Assembly: GCA_017510425.1 (NCBI GenBank)
Contig: JAFWNJ010000011.1
Location: 1 to 64,000 of the forward strand
Direction: 5' to 3'
Length of the DNA: 64,000 bases
From: Candidatus Saccharimonadota bacterium
Lineage (GTDB): Bacteria > Patescibacteriota > Saccharimonadia > Saccharimonadales > Saccharimonadaceae
In this document: one piece after another, positions 8,335-16,002 of the stretch
Layout: each line of letters opens with the position of its first letter
Position numbering within the stretch: position 1 is the stretch's first letter
Made by a program: the position numbers and the translations under genes
The notes under the pieces: model-generated
Told to the model about the DNA's origin: nothing
Databases searched by the model: none
Seen by the model: only the letters and a program-made list of their open reading frames with translations

Positions 8335-8535
8335 ATAAATACTCAATCTAGCATAGTAAATCAAAATGGCAAAGGCGAGCATAAATGGTTAAAAATCCTT
8401 GCTATTTGCCTCGGAATTGCTGTTTTAACAACAATTCTCCATTTTGCATTATTGCAACCAGCAATAGATGAACATAATAAACTCATCGACCAGAGGGTAG
8501 AAGAATTAGAACAACAGAAAATACTCATCAAATAG
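8335..8535 (+). CDS. Small membrane protein without an ATG start
   Basis: An open frame encodes about 66 residues with one clear transmembrane segment (WLKILAICLGIAVLTTILH, about residues 19-37) followed by a charged helix. There is no ATG, GTG or TTG at its beginning. AAAGGA at 8321-8326 is spaced 8 nt from an ATA at 8335, so either ATA is used as a rare start or a former ATG has mutated. It lies 15 nt after the preceding stop and in the same frame, separated by two stop codons. It may be a real small partner of the upstream membrane protein or a gene being lost. Confidence 0.4.
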   Translation: MNTQSSIVNQNGKGEHKWLKILAICLGIAVLTTILHFALLQPAIDEHNKLIDQRVEELEQQKILIK

Positions 8536-8695
8536 GATACCCACAAGTTGAAAACATAAAGAATAGTTTTGGGATTTTGGGCGTTTTGGGTCACAATCGG
8601 ACTTTCCGCACTGGTGAACGTTCTGCATCGCTGTATATATAGACACTTGCGATTGCAGTAAAAAATAATTAACGAAGTCAGTATAGAATAGAGGT

Positions 8696-9223
8696 ATGGC
8701 ACGACCAACAAAGAAGAATGATGAACTAAAGTTAAAACTAGCGGATTTTGTCCGAGCGGGTTTGACTGTCAAGGACGCTTGTGAAGCGACGAACATATCA
8801 ACCTCGACTTTTAACCGCTGGCGGAATACAGATATTGAGTTTGACAGACTTATTGACGAGGCAACAAAGAAGGGTTGGGAGAATGCAGAAGCCTTTGCAA
8901 AATATCATTATCGTGGCTATAAGCGAAAAGTAGTGAAGAAGTTACCACCCCTGCCAGAAAAATCGCTCACAGAGCCTCCTAGTGGGCTTAAAGAGCGTTT
9001 CTCCAAGCCAATCGAACGAAAACCAAATAAACAATTTTACGCTGGCTTACCAGTTCTGTTTACTTACCCAACAAAATACCCTACAGATTTCTACATCAAT
9101 GGCAACAATGGAATGGTGGAGCGTTTCACAAAAGAAGGCATCCTGCAAACAATGAGAATCAATACTTACGAGCGAAAATATCTCGGGAAAGATGAAGATA
9201 TCTGCTTCGGCGTAATTTTCTAG
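8696..9223 (+). CDS. Phage-type helix-turn-helix protein
   Basis: A 175-aa basic protein. Residues 1-55 contain a helix-turn-helix: VRAGLTVKDACEATNISTST, then FNRWR, which is the pattern of small DNA-binding domains in phage terminase small subunits and related phage proteins. The rest is unassigned; it includes a proline-rich linker near residues 82-110. AGAGGT lies just before the ATG and TATAGA about 16 nt upstream. The 160 bp before it (8536-8695) hold a 9-bp hairpin (CTGCATCGC with GCGATTGCAG, one bulge) and no gene. Likely a DNA-binding regulator of the element; a packaging role is less likely because no terminase large subunit or capsid gene is present. Confidence 0.6.
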   Translation: MARPTKKNDELKLKLADFVRAGLTVKDACEATNISTSTFNRWRNTDIEFDRLIDEATKKGWENAEAFAKYHYRGYKRKVVKKLPPLPEKSLTEPPSGLKERFSKPIERKPNKQFYAGLPVLFTYPTKYPTDFYINGNNGMVERFTKEGILQTMRINTYERKYLGKDEDICFGVIF

Positions 9224-9233
9224 GTTTGATAAT

Positions 9234-11555
9234 TCACTTTTTGTCAGAGAGATTTATCTTGCATCTTGGACACTTCTTCTGCGTAGTTAAATTATATATT
9301 CTTGTCTCCCATTTATGCTTACAAGATGGACATTTACAATTGATTATCTTCCCACTTTTTCTGCTTAATTCATATGGAGAGTAGTTTCCGTCATCCCATA
9401 CTTTTAACACATACGGGTCAGTAGTGGCTATATCGTTAAAACCTTTTAATACACGATTATTACTACAGTAATTGCATTTGTGTCCAGACAATCTACTAGG
9501 AAGAGTCGTCTCATAACTATGACTCTTCTTGCATTTTAGCCATATTTTCTTGCCCGAACCTTTACTAATTTCCGTAGGGAAGACCGTGTTTCTTTCATAA
9601 TCCCATTCATCCAATATTTCTGGATTCGTAGTAGCTATGTCATTAAAACCAGCAAGAACTCTTTGTCCAGAACAATATGGACACTGTATCTTCTTGGACG
9701 TTTTAGCATTTGGCGATGCTATATAACTGTGACCTTTAGCACATTTCCAATATACCTTCGTCTCGTGCCCTTTACTGACTTCCGTAGGTTTTATAATATT
9801 TCGCTCATAATCCCATTCATCCAACAGGTTTGGGTGCGTAGTAGCCAAATCATTGAAACCTGTAAGTACTCTATGCCCAGAGCAATATGGACAACCACAA
9901 GAAGACTTACCTACATTCAATAAAGAACCGTTATAACTATGCCCTTTTTCACATATTAACCAAACAATCCTATTTGAGAATCTAGTAACCTCTGTTGGCT
10001 TTATTTTGTTTTTCTTATAATCCCATCTTTTTACAAGTTCTGGGTTTGTTGTTGCTAGGTCATTAAAACCAACCAATATCTTTCTTGGTGGAGTTGAGCA
10101 ATACGGGCATCCAGTTCCACCGTTTATACGATTAGAAAGAGTTGCTTTGTAACTATGACCTTTATCGCAGACCCACCAAATATATTCAGCCGTTCCACGA
10201 GATACATTATCTGGCGTTAATCCGAGTTTCTTGTTTTTCTCATAGTCCCATTCAGGTAGCAATTCAGGGTTTGTTTTTGTAATACAGTTCTCAATTTCAT
10301 AATTTTCGACTTGCCGTCTTAATATGTCGTGGTCTCTATCTAAATCTACATTCATATCAACATCTAGTTGGTTTTCTAAAAATTCTAATGCCCCGATGAG
10401 ATGTTTGCCGTCTGCTCGTCCATTTTCTGTTATTTGGTATACCATCGAACTTGATTCAAGTGTTTCTGCATTTTTCTCACGTATGCGAATCAGTTTAATT
10501 CCGTTTTTCTGACAAAGGTTATCTTTTATAATATCTTTCTTTCTTCTATGGTAAAATTCGCCATCATATTCTATGCCAACTTTTATACTTGGAATAAATA
10601 TGTCCAATTCTTTTTTACCAAGCCATTCCGTCTTATAATTTTCAACAGCATCTTTGAACGTATTTTTTATATAATAAAAGATGACTTTTTCTGGAAAAGA
10701 TATCCTATTCCTCTTGGCACAAACTGGACATTGGTTGATTGAACTATCGTTCCTAATTCTATTTGCAACTTTACTTTGCCACTCGTGTCCTCTTTTGCAT
10801 TTCCACCAAAATTTCTGGCTTCCACCTCTAACAATAGTCGTAGGGTCGATTGTATTTTTTTCGTAGTTCCATTCTTCTTTTAATGCTGGAAATTGCGTAA
10901 ATAAATCATTCATTCCTGCAATGGCTTTATGGTTTGAACAATATGGACATCCGCAACCTCTTATCCTTGTAATTACTTTCATCTTATAAGAATGGTTTTT
11001 CTTACATTTCCAATATATGCCCAAAGTATACCCCTTACTTATCTCCTGCGGGCTTATTTTATTTTTTTCGTAATCCCATTCATTCATTATTTCTGGATTC
11101 GTAGTTGCGATGTCGTTATAGCCAACCAATATTTTGCGTATCGGATTTGAACAATATGGGCAACCAACACCGTGGGTCCTTGGATGTATGACTGAATCAT
11201 AACTATGCCCTTTTGGGCATATCCACCATACTTTAGGTCTAAATCCCACGCCTATTTTAGTTGGGTCTATCCCAAGTTTGTTGTTTTTCTCATAGTCCCA
11301 TTCAGTAAGTAGTTCGGGGTACTTTGTAGCAAAGTCATTAAAGCCCGATAAAATTTGTCTACCAGAACAATATGGGCAACCATAATGTCTATTTGTTCTT
11401 TCGTGAATGCGCCTTTGAAAAGAGTGATTGTTTTTACACCTCCACCACACCTTTTTATTTGAGCCAGTAGAGACCTCATCAAAGAAAATGCCATCGTTAG
11501 CATTTTTTTCGTAGTCCCATTCTTTTACTAATTCAGGGTAGTCTTTCTTGTTCAT
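9234..11555 (-). CDS. Nine-zinc-ribbon protein with central PD-(D/E)XK-like nuclease
   Basis: A 773-aa protein built of nine copies of a domain of about 65 residues: a PELLxEWDYEKN start, a W-W-x-C-x-x-x-H-S-Y segment and a CPYCSG end. This matches the probable zinc-ribbon domain PF14311 (DUF4379). Four copies precede and five follow a central domain (about residues 285-400) with KELDIFIPSIKVGIEYDGEF followed by YH, the core of Vsr/DUF559-type PD-(D/E)XK endonucleases. Each repeat carries CxxxH and CxxC pairs able to bind zinc. The repeats probably grip DNA and position the nuclease (inference). It is the only long minus-strand gene of the element; TATAAT and a weak AAGG site precede the ATG. 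Could serve defence, element competition or mobility. Confidence 0.7.
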   Translation of the reverse strand: MNKKDYPELVKEWDYEKNANDGIFFDEVSTGSNKKVWWRCKNNHSFQRRIHERTNRHYGCPYCSGRQILSGFNDFATKYPELLTEWDYEKNNKLGIDPTKIGVGFRPKVWWICPKGHSYDSVIHPRTHGVGCPYCSNPIRKILVGYNDIATTNPEIMNEWDYEKNKISPQEISKGYTLGIYWKCKKNHSYKMKVITRIRGCGCPYCSNHKAIAGMNDLFTQFPALKEEWNYEKNTIDPTTIVRGGSQKFWWKCKRGHEWQSKVANRIRNDSSINQCPVCAKRNRISFPEKVIFYYIKNTFKDAVENYKTEWLGKKELDIFIPSIKVGIEYDGEFYHRRKKDIIKDNLCQKNGIKLIRIREKNAETLESSSMVYQITENGRADGKHLIGALEFLENQLDVDMNVDLDRDHDILRRQVENYEIENCITKTNPELLPEWDYEKNKKLGLTPDNVSRGTAEYIWWVCDKGHSYKATLSNRINGGTGCPYCSTPPRKILVGFNDLATTNPELVKRWDYKKNKIKPTEVTRFSNRIVWLICEKGHSYNGSLLNVGKSSCGCPYCSGHRVLTGFNDLATTHPNLLDEWDYERNIIKPTEVSKGHETKVYWKCAKGHSYIASPNAKTSKKIQCPYCSGQRVLAGFNDIATTNPEILDEWDYERNTVFPTEISKGSGKKIWLKCKKSHSYETTLPSRLSGHKCNYCSNNRVLKGFNDIATTDPYVLKVWDDGNYSPYELSRKSGKIINCKCPSCKHKWETRIYNLTTQKKCPRCKINLSDKK

Positions 11556-11639
11556 AAACTAGCCTTATTATTGGTTACATTATATCATTTTTGCCCCAAA
11601 ACCTAAAGATGTATACCCTCGCTATCAAACGGCTGGAAG

Positions 11640-11680
11640 AGCCCTCTCCGTGCGTCAGAGGGGCTATTCTGTGCTATAAT
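11640..11680 (+). promoter_or_regulatory. Promoter with hairpin upstream, divergent region
   Basis: AGCCCTCT (11640-11647) and AGAGGGGCT (11657-11665) form a dyad over the -35 position. They are followed by an extended -10, TGCTATAAT, with the hexamer at 11675-11680. It drives the gene at 11705. The minus-strand zinc-ribbon gene has its own TATAAT in the same 149-bp gap. The dyad may be an operator. Confidence 0.45.
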
Positions 11681-11704
11681 AGTAGCAATTAACGAAGATG
11701 TAAT

Positions 11705-12697
11705 ATGGAAGAAGATGTAACACTTCAACTTATTCAATTACCTATCGATAAAATACCAACAAAAACCTATTCTCTGACTATCGAAGTACCAGTAGAGGAA
11801 TATAAAAATGAACGCAATGTTCCTGCCTCTCTTGTTTTTGCGGTAGAAAAGATGATAACTGAAAAATGGCACGAGGCTACGCCTAGTTATAATCTGAAAC
11901 ATCTTTCTAGTATATTCAGACATTCTCTTATTTCTTTCTTTCAAAATAGTCTGACAAAACTCAATGATACAAATAAACCCACCCTCGCCATTAAATATAC
12001 TTCGCAAACAGAAGATATAGAAATCGCTTTAATGGATGGTGTTACTGGAGAAATTGCATCGTCGTACTACACGAAATGCATAAGAATGACTTGCCAAAAA
12101 CCAGATTTAGATGGCAATGTTTTGCTTACGGTGTTGACTGTCTATAAGCATACGCTAGAAGCGGATGATATCAGTAAGTCTTGGTATTCTTCTGGAAGTA
12201 AACCACTCCATATAAACTACGAGGCACTCAATAATGTGGTGTCTAGTGCAACGCCTGTAACTACTTCTTCGGACTCTTTTGAAAGCCTGTCTATCAAGGC
12301 TGATGAAATGGACTATCGGCTAGTGCCAAAATATATCAATAAATTAAAGTTTGTTGAAAATTCTGAATCAAGACTTGTGCTCGGAGATTTTGAAGTAATA
12401 TTCAAGGTCAATAATACTAGAGAAGTCGGTTTAGCAAAGATATTATTTCAGAAAGACGAAGAATCTCTATATGATTTGATTGGATACGATGAGTTGAATG
12501 AATACTTCTCTGGTTCTGAAGAAGAGTGGTTCAGTATGAACGATGGCGAGAAAAAGAAGTTTAAGGACGAAATGGAACGAGCGTCTAGGCAACTGGGTAA
12601 TAGAATTGCTAAAATGATTGGCTCGGCAGAATGTGTAATTAGTGCTGAAAAGTACGGTTTAAGAATCAAATCGGAGTTTCTAAAACCAAAAGAATAA
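11705..12697 (+). CDS. Unknown protein of the element
   Basis: A 330-aa soluble protein that I do not recognise. It is acidic, lacks signal peptide and membrane helices, and has a charged helical region near residues 265-305 rich in E, K and R (GSEEEWFSMNDGEKKKFKDE). The start is the ATG 24 nt after TATAAT; no good Shine-Dalgarno is visible, only GAAG. It is followed by a strong terminator (12718-12753), so it is a single-gene transcript separate from the replication module downstream. In this position genes often encode regulators or accessory functions, but nothing in the sequence decides that. Confidence 0.6.
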   Translation: MEEDVTLQLIQLPIDKIPTKTYSLTIEVPVEEYKNERNVPASLVFAVEKMITEKWHEATPSYNLKHLSSIFRHSLISFFQNSLTKLNDTNKPTLAIKYTSQTEDIEIALMDGVTGEIASSYYTKCIRMTCQKPDLDGNVLLTVLTVYKHTLEADDISKSWYSSGSKPLHINYEALNNVVSSATPVTTSSDSFESLSIKADEMDYRLVPKYINKLKFVENSESRLVLGDFEVIFKVNNTREVGLAKILFQKDEESLYDLIGYDELNEYFSGSEEEWFSMNDGEKKKFKDEMERASRQLGNRIAKMIGSAECVISAEKYGLRIKSEFLKPKE

Positions 12698-12717
12698 AGT
12701 AACCAAAAGACTACGCT

Positions 12718-12753
12718 GACCCCCGTCGTACGACACCGTACGGGGGTCTTTTT
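12718..12753 (+). terminator. Strong intrinsic terminator
   Basis: A 9-bp perfect stem, GACCCCCGT (12718-12726) with ACGGGGGTC (12740-12748), encloses an internal CGTACG and is followed by five T. It ends the 11705-12697 gene and insulates the replication-recombination module. Confidence 0.9.
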
Positions 12754-12767
12754 GATATCGTTTGGCT

Positions 12768-12944
12768 ATGGAAACGAAATCAAATAATTCAGAACAGAAA
12801 GGTGAAGCCGAAACCAATGGCTTACTTGCTATGGTCGAATTATTTGACGGAGTTAACAGACGACTCGGTAAAGATGCCATCGTCGCAATACCAACTAAAG
12901 AAGATATGAGAAAGGAGCAAAAAGATGCAACCGCTGGTAAGTGA
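12768..12944 (+). CDS. Small hydrophilic protein at head of the replication module
   Basis: A 58-aa charged protein (METKSNN start) with one amphipathic segment (LLAMVELFDGVNRRLGKDAI). I do not recognise it. It starts 15 nt after the terminator T-run; no Shine-Dalgarno is visible and a promoter is not obvious. Its last 20 nt overlap the SpoVG-like gene, whose Shine-Dalgarno lies inside this reading frame, so the two are probably translationally coupled. A TTG start 6 nt upstream is possible but not needed. Confidence 0.5.
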   Translation: METKSNNSEQKGEAETNGLLAMVELFDGVNRRLGKDAIVAIPTKEDMRKEQKDATAGK

Positions 12945-13260
12945 AATACAAATCATCCCAGTTCGCCCTAAAGATGGACTGGTGGCATTCACCAACTTTG
13001 TTATTTATAGTGCCATCGGTTGCACTTCGGTTGCAATAATGACTCGTCCTCTTGGTGGGTATAGATTAGTTTATCCAACAAAGAAACTTGGTGGACAAAC
13101 TATCTCAATCTTCCGCCCAATTACCAAAACAGTTGGGATGGCAATAGAAGAAGAAGTAATAAAGCAATATGAAAATGTAACGAAAGGAATAACAGATGCC
13201 AGACACAATAGTTTTAGCGGTCAAAATCAAAGACCCGTTAACTCAAACAATAATCGATAA
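12925..13260 (+). CDS. SpoVG-like protein
   Basis: A 111-aa protein that resembles the SpoVG family (PF04026) of small nucleic-acid-binding regulators. Shared features are an N-terminal strand with IIPVRPKDGLVAFTNFVI, a central YRLVYPTKK strand like the family MPSK segment, and a C-terminal helix after FRPITKTVGMAIEEEVIKQY, like the PIN...R..I...V...Y pattern. AGGAG lies 7 nt upstream of the ATG. SpoVG-like genes are common on conjugative and integrative elements near replication genes. Its 3' end overlaps the replication gene by 65 nt in another frame, so the last about 20 residues share DNA. Regulatory role on the element is inference. Confidence 0.6.
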   Translation: MQPLVSEIQIIPVRPKDGLVAFTNFVIYSAIGCTSVAIMTRPLGGYRLVYPTKKLGGQTISIFRPITKTVGMAIEEEVIKQYENVTKGITDARHNSFSGQNQRPVNSNNNR

Positions 13261-14362
13261 GTCGTTTGCTAATAAATGGTCTCCTAGCCTAAATGGGGTA
13301 CTATTCCCACCGTATGATATCAGTTCAAGTAAAAATAAGAAATGTACTCTAAACCCAGACAGAGAAGATAAAGAGCGTGGGCAATATATGCCCCACCTGA
13401 CATTTTATAAACAAGTAGTTAGGAGCGGATTTCTTTACATCTTATATATTTCATTTTCTGCTCCGAAAGTTTTGTACGGTAATAATCTTGAGGAATCTAG
13501 ACAGATGGAATTGCCAGTTCTCTGTAGCAGGTTAAGCGCTCTATTGTCAGAAAAAGGCGTTCATCTTTCCGTAGAAGAGATTTTAAAATCCGAAGTAAAA
13601 GCCATCCATTATGGGAAAAACGTCGTTTTGCAAAACTGGATGTCTCCTAGACAGATTATTAACTACGTATCAAAAGCCGATATCCCTCTCAAGAAAAACA
13701 CAGATTTCGTTCGCTACAAGAATGAGGGGATGGCACTTCATATTTATACAAATGAACGGAGTCTTTGTTTATATGACAAACTCGAAGAACTTAAAAAAGC
13801 CAAACTCACAGAAAAGGGCAATATAGAAAAAGACAATCAGTATCAGTTATGGCTATTGCATCACATTGGAAAAGTCATTAAACAGCCATTCAAAGTTCTG
13901 CGAATTGAAAGTCGGCTAGAAACGAAAAAGGCGATACGAGACTGCTTTAAAAAACTCAAAATTAAAGTTCCCCATAGTCTTACTCTTGAAGATTTATATA
14001 AAGAAGACTTGGGGAAGGCAGTGTTATCAAATGAAATCAAGATGCTTGAGGAGAATATACCAGTATTTAGCAGTTGTCGAGAGCCACCTGAAAACTTCGC
14101 CGAGTATATTCGTATTCTTAATCCGAAAGCCAAGGCAGAAAATATAGCATTCGTTGTCGGAGTAATGACAATAGAAAGAAATGTTGGAATGAGGAATACA
14201 CGGATGCTACTTGGAGCGAAAGAGTCGGCAAAATGGCGAAACATAAAGAATAAGTTAGAAAGACTAGCAATGCCAAATATGCCAATCGACTATCTCGCTG
14301 AAATACATAAACAAATCGAGTCTTTCAAGCCACTTAAACTTGAGGACTATCTTAAAAAATAG
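13196..14362 (+). CDS. Phage gene II/X-like replication protein (putative Rep)
   Basis: A 388-aa protein whose layout fits the phage/plasmid replication gene II/X family (PF05144): an N-terminal strand-rich part, a central EVKAIHYGKNVVL segment, a LCLYDKLEEL motif near residue 190 like the family YDK region, and VLRIESRLETKK near 235, like the LRxExRL strand. Such proteins nick DNA and start rolling-circle replication of filamentous phages and small plasmids. AAAGGA lies 8 nt before the ATG. It overlaps the SpoVG-like gene and is followed after 19 nt by the recombinase. If correct, the element can replicate as a circle after excision. The nicking tyrosine cannot be assigned by eye. Confidence 0.5.
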   Translation: MPDTIVLAVKIKDPLTQTIIDKSFANKWSPSLNGVLFPPYDISSSKNKKCTLNPDREDKERGQYMPHLTFYKQVVRSGFLYILYISFSAPKVLYGNNLEESRQMELPVLCSRLSALLSEKGVHLSVEEILKSEVKAIHYGKNVVLQNWMSPRQIINYVSKADIPLKKNTDFVRYKNEGMALHIYTNERSLCLYDKLEELKKAKLTEKGNIEKDNQYQLWLLHHIGKVIKQPFKVLRIESRLETKKAIRDCFKKLKIKVPHSLTLEDLYKEDLGKAVLSNEIKMLEENIPVFSSCREPPENFAEYIRILNPKAKAENIAFVVGVMTIERNVGMRNTRMLLGAKESAKWRNIKNKLERLAMPNMPIDYLAEIHKQIESFKPLKLEDYLKK

Positions 14363-14381
14363 TATAATTAAAGGAGAAAAT

Positions 14382-15917
14382 ATGGTAAATATCACCAGGA
14401 AAAAAGCGGAGGTAAATAAGAAGGCTGTGCTTTTCGCACGTGTCTCAACTGCTCGTCAAAAGCGAGAAGGTCTTTCAATCGAAGAAATCCAACTTCCTAG
14501 AATTCGTGAATACGCTAAAAAAGAAGGACTTGAAGTAATTGCGGAATTTACTGCTGGCGAAAGCGGTGGTAGCGAAAAAGAGCGAAAAAAATTCAACGAG
14601 ATGGTTAATTTTGTTGAAAAGAATAAAGAGATTGGCAACATCGTTGTTTATCGAGTAGACAGAGCAACCAGAAATTTTAAGGATGCTGTTAGAATCAAAG
14701 ACTTATGTGATAACAGGAATGTAAAACTCCATTGCGTAGACGAAAGATTGGTACTCGAAAGAGACACTCGTGGCTCAAAAATGACAGAATGGAATACTAA
14801 AGTTTTCGTTGGTCAAGAATATCTGAATAGAGTAAAAGAGGATGGTTTCAACACAAAATATACCAAATTGGAGCGTGGGGAACTCCCCTGGCACGCTCCT
14901 TTTGGATATGATAATGTAAAAATGCCAAATGGAGAGCCTACGGTAATGATGGATGGTAAAAATTCTCATATCGTACGTGAAATTTTTCGCAGATACACGA
15001 CTGGCACTTATTCACTGCAGTCGCTTGCTAAAGAAATCAATGGAGAATTCGATACTAACTTCTACAAAAATGGAATCCGCAGAATTCTCACTAATAAGTT
15101 TTATGTAGGTATTATCGTGGATAGAAGAACTGGAGACGAATACCCACACATTTATGATACTCTTGTAAGTAAAGATTCGTTTGAGAAGATTCAAGATATC
15201 CTAACTGGACATAGTACTAAACGTCAGCGATATTATGGCGTAGAAGCCACATATAGGGCTATGATGACGTGTTCAGAATGTGGCTGTTCGTTGACTCCAG
15301 ACCCAAAGAAAAAGGTTCAAAAGAATGGAAATGTACATCACTACCTCTATTATCATTGTACAAATGGCAAGCATCTCCATACTAGCCCAGTTCATAGTAT
15401 TTCAGAAACGAAACTGGATACAATTATGCAGGATTTGTTAAAAAGATTGAAACCACCAAAGGAAAGGATGGAGACACTCAAAAAAGAGTTGATTGCAAAG
15501 AATAAAGAAAAGAACAAATTCTATGATGAGCGACGTGCAAGCCTCACTGCATCGCTACAGCGTATTCGTCAACGTCAGGAAAAAGCATTCGATATGTTGA
15601 TGGACGGGAGTATTACACAGGAGCAATATGACAGAAATAATGAACGTTATGCGGAAGAAGTAGAGGAAGTAGAGAAAAAGCAAAGACAGTTAGACGAAAT
15701 TGACCAATCCTATTACGTAACGGTTTCCTACCTGTTAAGCCTTTTCGAACACGCTTCTGACATCTTTGCAGTTGCGAAAGCAAATGAAAAACGCCAAATT
15801 CTCGGTCTGTTACTCTCGAACCTCGAATTTGACGGTGAAAACATCCATTATACCCTGAAAGAGCCCTTTGAGGGGCTCTTTCATTCGACTAATCGTTCTA
15901 TATGGCTGGGGTGGTAG
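14382..15917 (+). CDS. Large serine recombinase (integrase of the element)
   Basis: A 511-aa large serine recombinase. The resolvase-type catalytic domain starts with AVLFARVSTARQ, where the serine is the predicted nucleophile (about residue 20), and contains YRVDRATRN near 88. The recombinase domain has FGYDNV and NGIRRILTNKFYVGIIVDRR, and a zinc ribbon has CSECGCSL with a later CTNG. A coiled coil (about residues 375-450) follows, typical of large integrases. The start is MVNITRK: AAAGGAG lies 6 nt upstream and TATAAT just before it; a 14-residue-longer reading lacks such a site. The final codons and the TAG stop lie inside tRNA-Gln on the opposite strand, so the attachment core supplies the C-terminus. 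It is the obvious enzyme for integration and excision here. Confidence 0.9.
   Translation: MVNITRKKAEVNKKAVLFARVSTARQKREGLSIEEIQLPRIREYAKKEGLEVIAEFTAGESGGSEKERKKFNEMVNFVEKNKEIGNIVVYRVDRATRNFKDAVRIKDLCDNRNVKLHCVDERLVLERDTRGSKMTEWNTKVFVGQEYLNRVKEDGFNTKYTKLERGELPWHAPFGYDNVKMPNGEPTVMMDGKNSHIVREIFRRYTTGTYSLQSLAKEINGEFDTNFYKNGIRRILTNKFYVGIIVDRRTGDEYPHIYDTLVSKDSFEKIQDILTGHSTKRQRYYGVEATYRAMMTCSECGCSLTPDPKKKVQKNGNVHHYLYYHCTNGKHLHTSPVHSISETKLDTIMQDLLKRLKPPKERMETLKKELIAKNKEKNKFYDERRASLTASLQRIRQRQEKAFDMLMDGSITQEQYDRNNERYAEEVEEVEKKQRQLDEIDQSYYVTVSYLLSLFEHASDIFAVAKANEKRQILGLLLSNLEFDGENIHYTLKEPFEGLFHSTNRSIWLGW
15857..15882 (+). terminator. Hairpin inside the recombinase 3' coding region
   Basis: GAAAGAGCCC (15857-15866) and GGGCTCTTTC (15873-15882) form a perfect 10-bp stem with a 6-nt loop, followed by only a weak T tract. 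It lies about 35 nt before the recombinase stop. It may end the recombinase message near its stop codon, or limit read-through into the tRNA on the opposite strand. Confidence 0.5.
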
Positions 15918-15923
15918 GACTCG
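15902..15923. repeat. Right attachment repeat, inside tRNA-Gln
   Basis: Exact 22-bp copy of 4538-4559. It supplies the 3' end of the intact tRNA-Gln, including CCA, and the last codons and stop of the recombinase on the other strand. Confidence 0.85.
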
Positions 15924-15977
15924 AACCCACGAATGTCGGGACCAGAACCCGATGCCTTACCACTTGGCGACACCCCA
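15903..15977 (-). tRNA. tRNA-Gln (anticodon CTG)
   Basis: A complete cloverleaf on the minus strand: acceptor TGGGGTG paired with CACCCCA, D-arm, anticodon stem TCGGG/CCCGA with loop TTCTGGT (anticodon CTG, glutamine), T-arm with GTTCGAGTC, discriminator G and encoded CCA. It is the integration target of the 4.5-15.9 kb element; its 3' 21 nt come from the element side. It overlaps the recombinase 3' end antisense. Confidence 0.95.
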
Positions 15978-16002
15978 GTATGAATCTAATTATACCACAA
16001 GG

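Larger units (their letters stand above)
4538..15923 (+). mobile_element. Integrative element in tRNA-Gln, bounded by 22-bp repeats
   Basis: The 22 bp at 4538-4559 recur exactly at 15902-15923, where they are the 3' end of an intact tRNA-Gln gene. The interval of about 11.4 kb carries mobile-element genes: a large serine recombinase next to the tRNA, a phage gene II/X-like replication protein, a SpoVG-like protein, an HTH protein, a multi-zinc-ribbon putative nuclease and an ATPase pair. Most genes are on the plus strand, with Shine-Dalgarno sites and promoters unlike the leaderless genes outside. No conjugation genes are seen, so it would be a non-conjugative or mobilisable island. Empty-site comparison would confirm the borders. 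Confidence 0.8.

Noticed and set aside
8361-8796. Two minus-strand frames opposite the small membrane protein and HTH gene start
   Set aside because: No start signals, and cysteine-rich or low-quality composition. They are shadows of the plus-strand genes.
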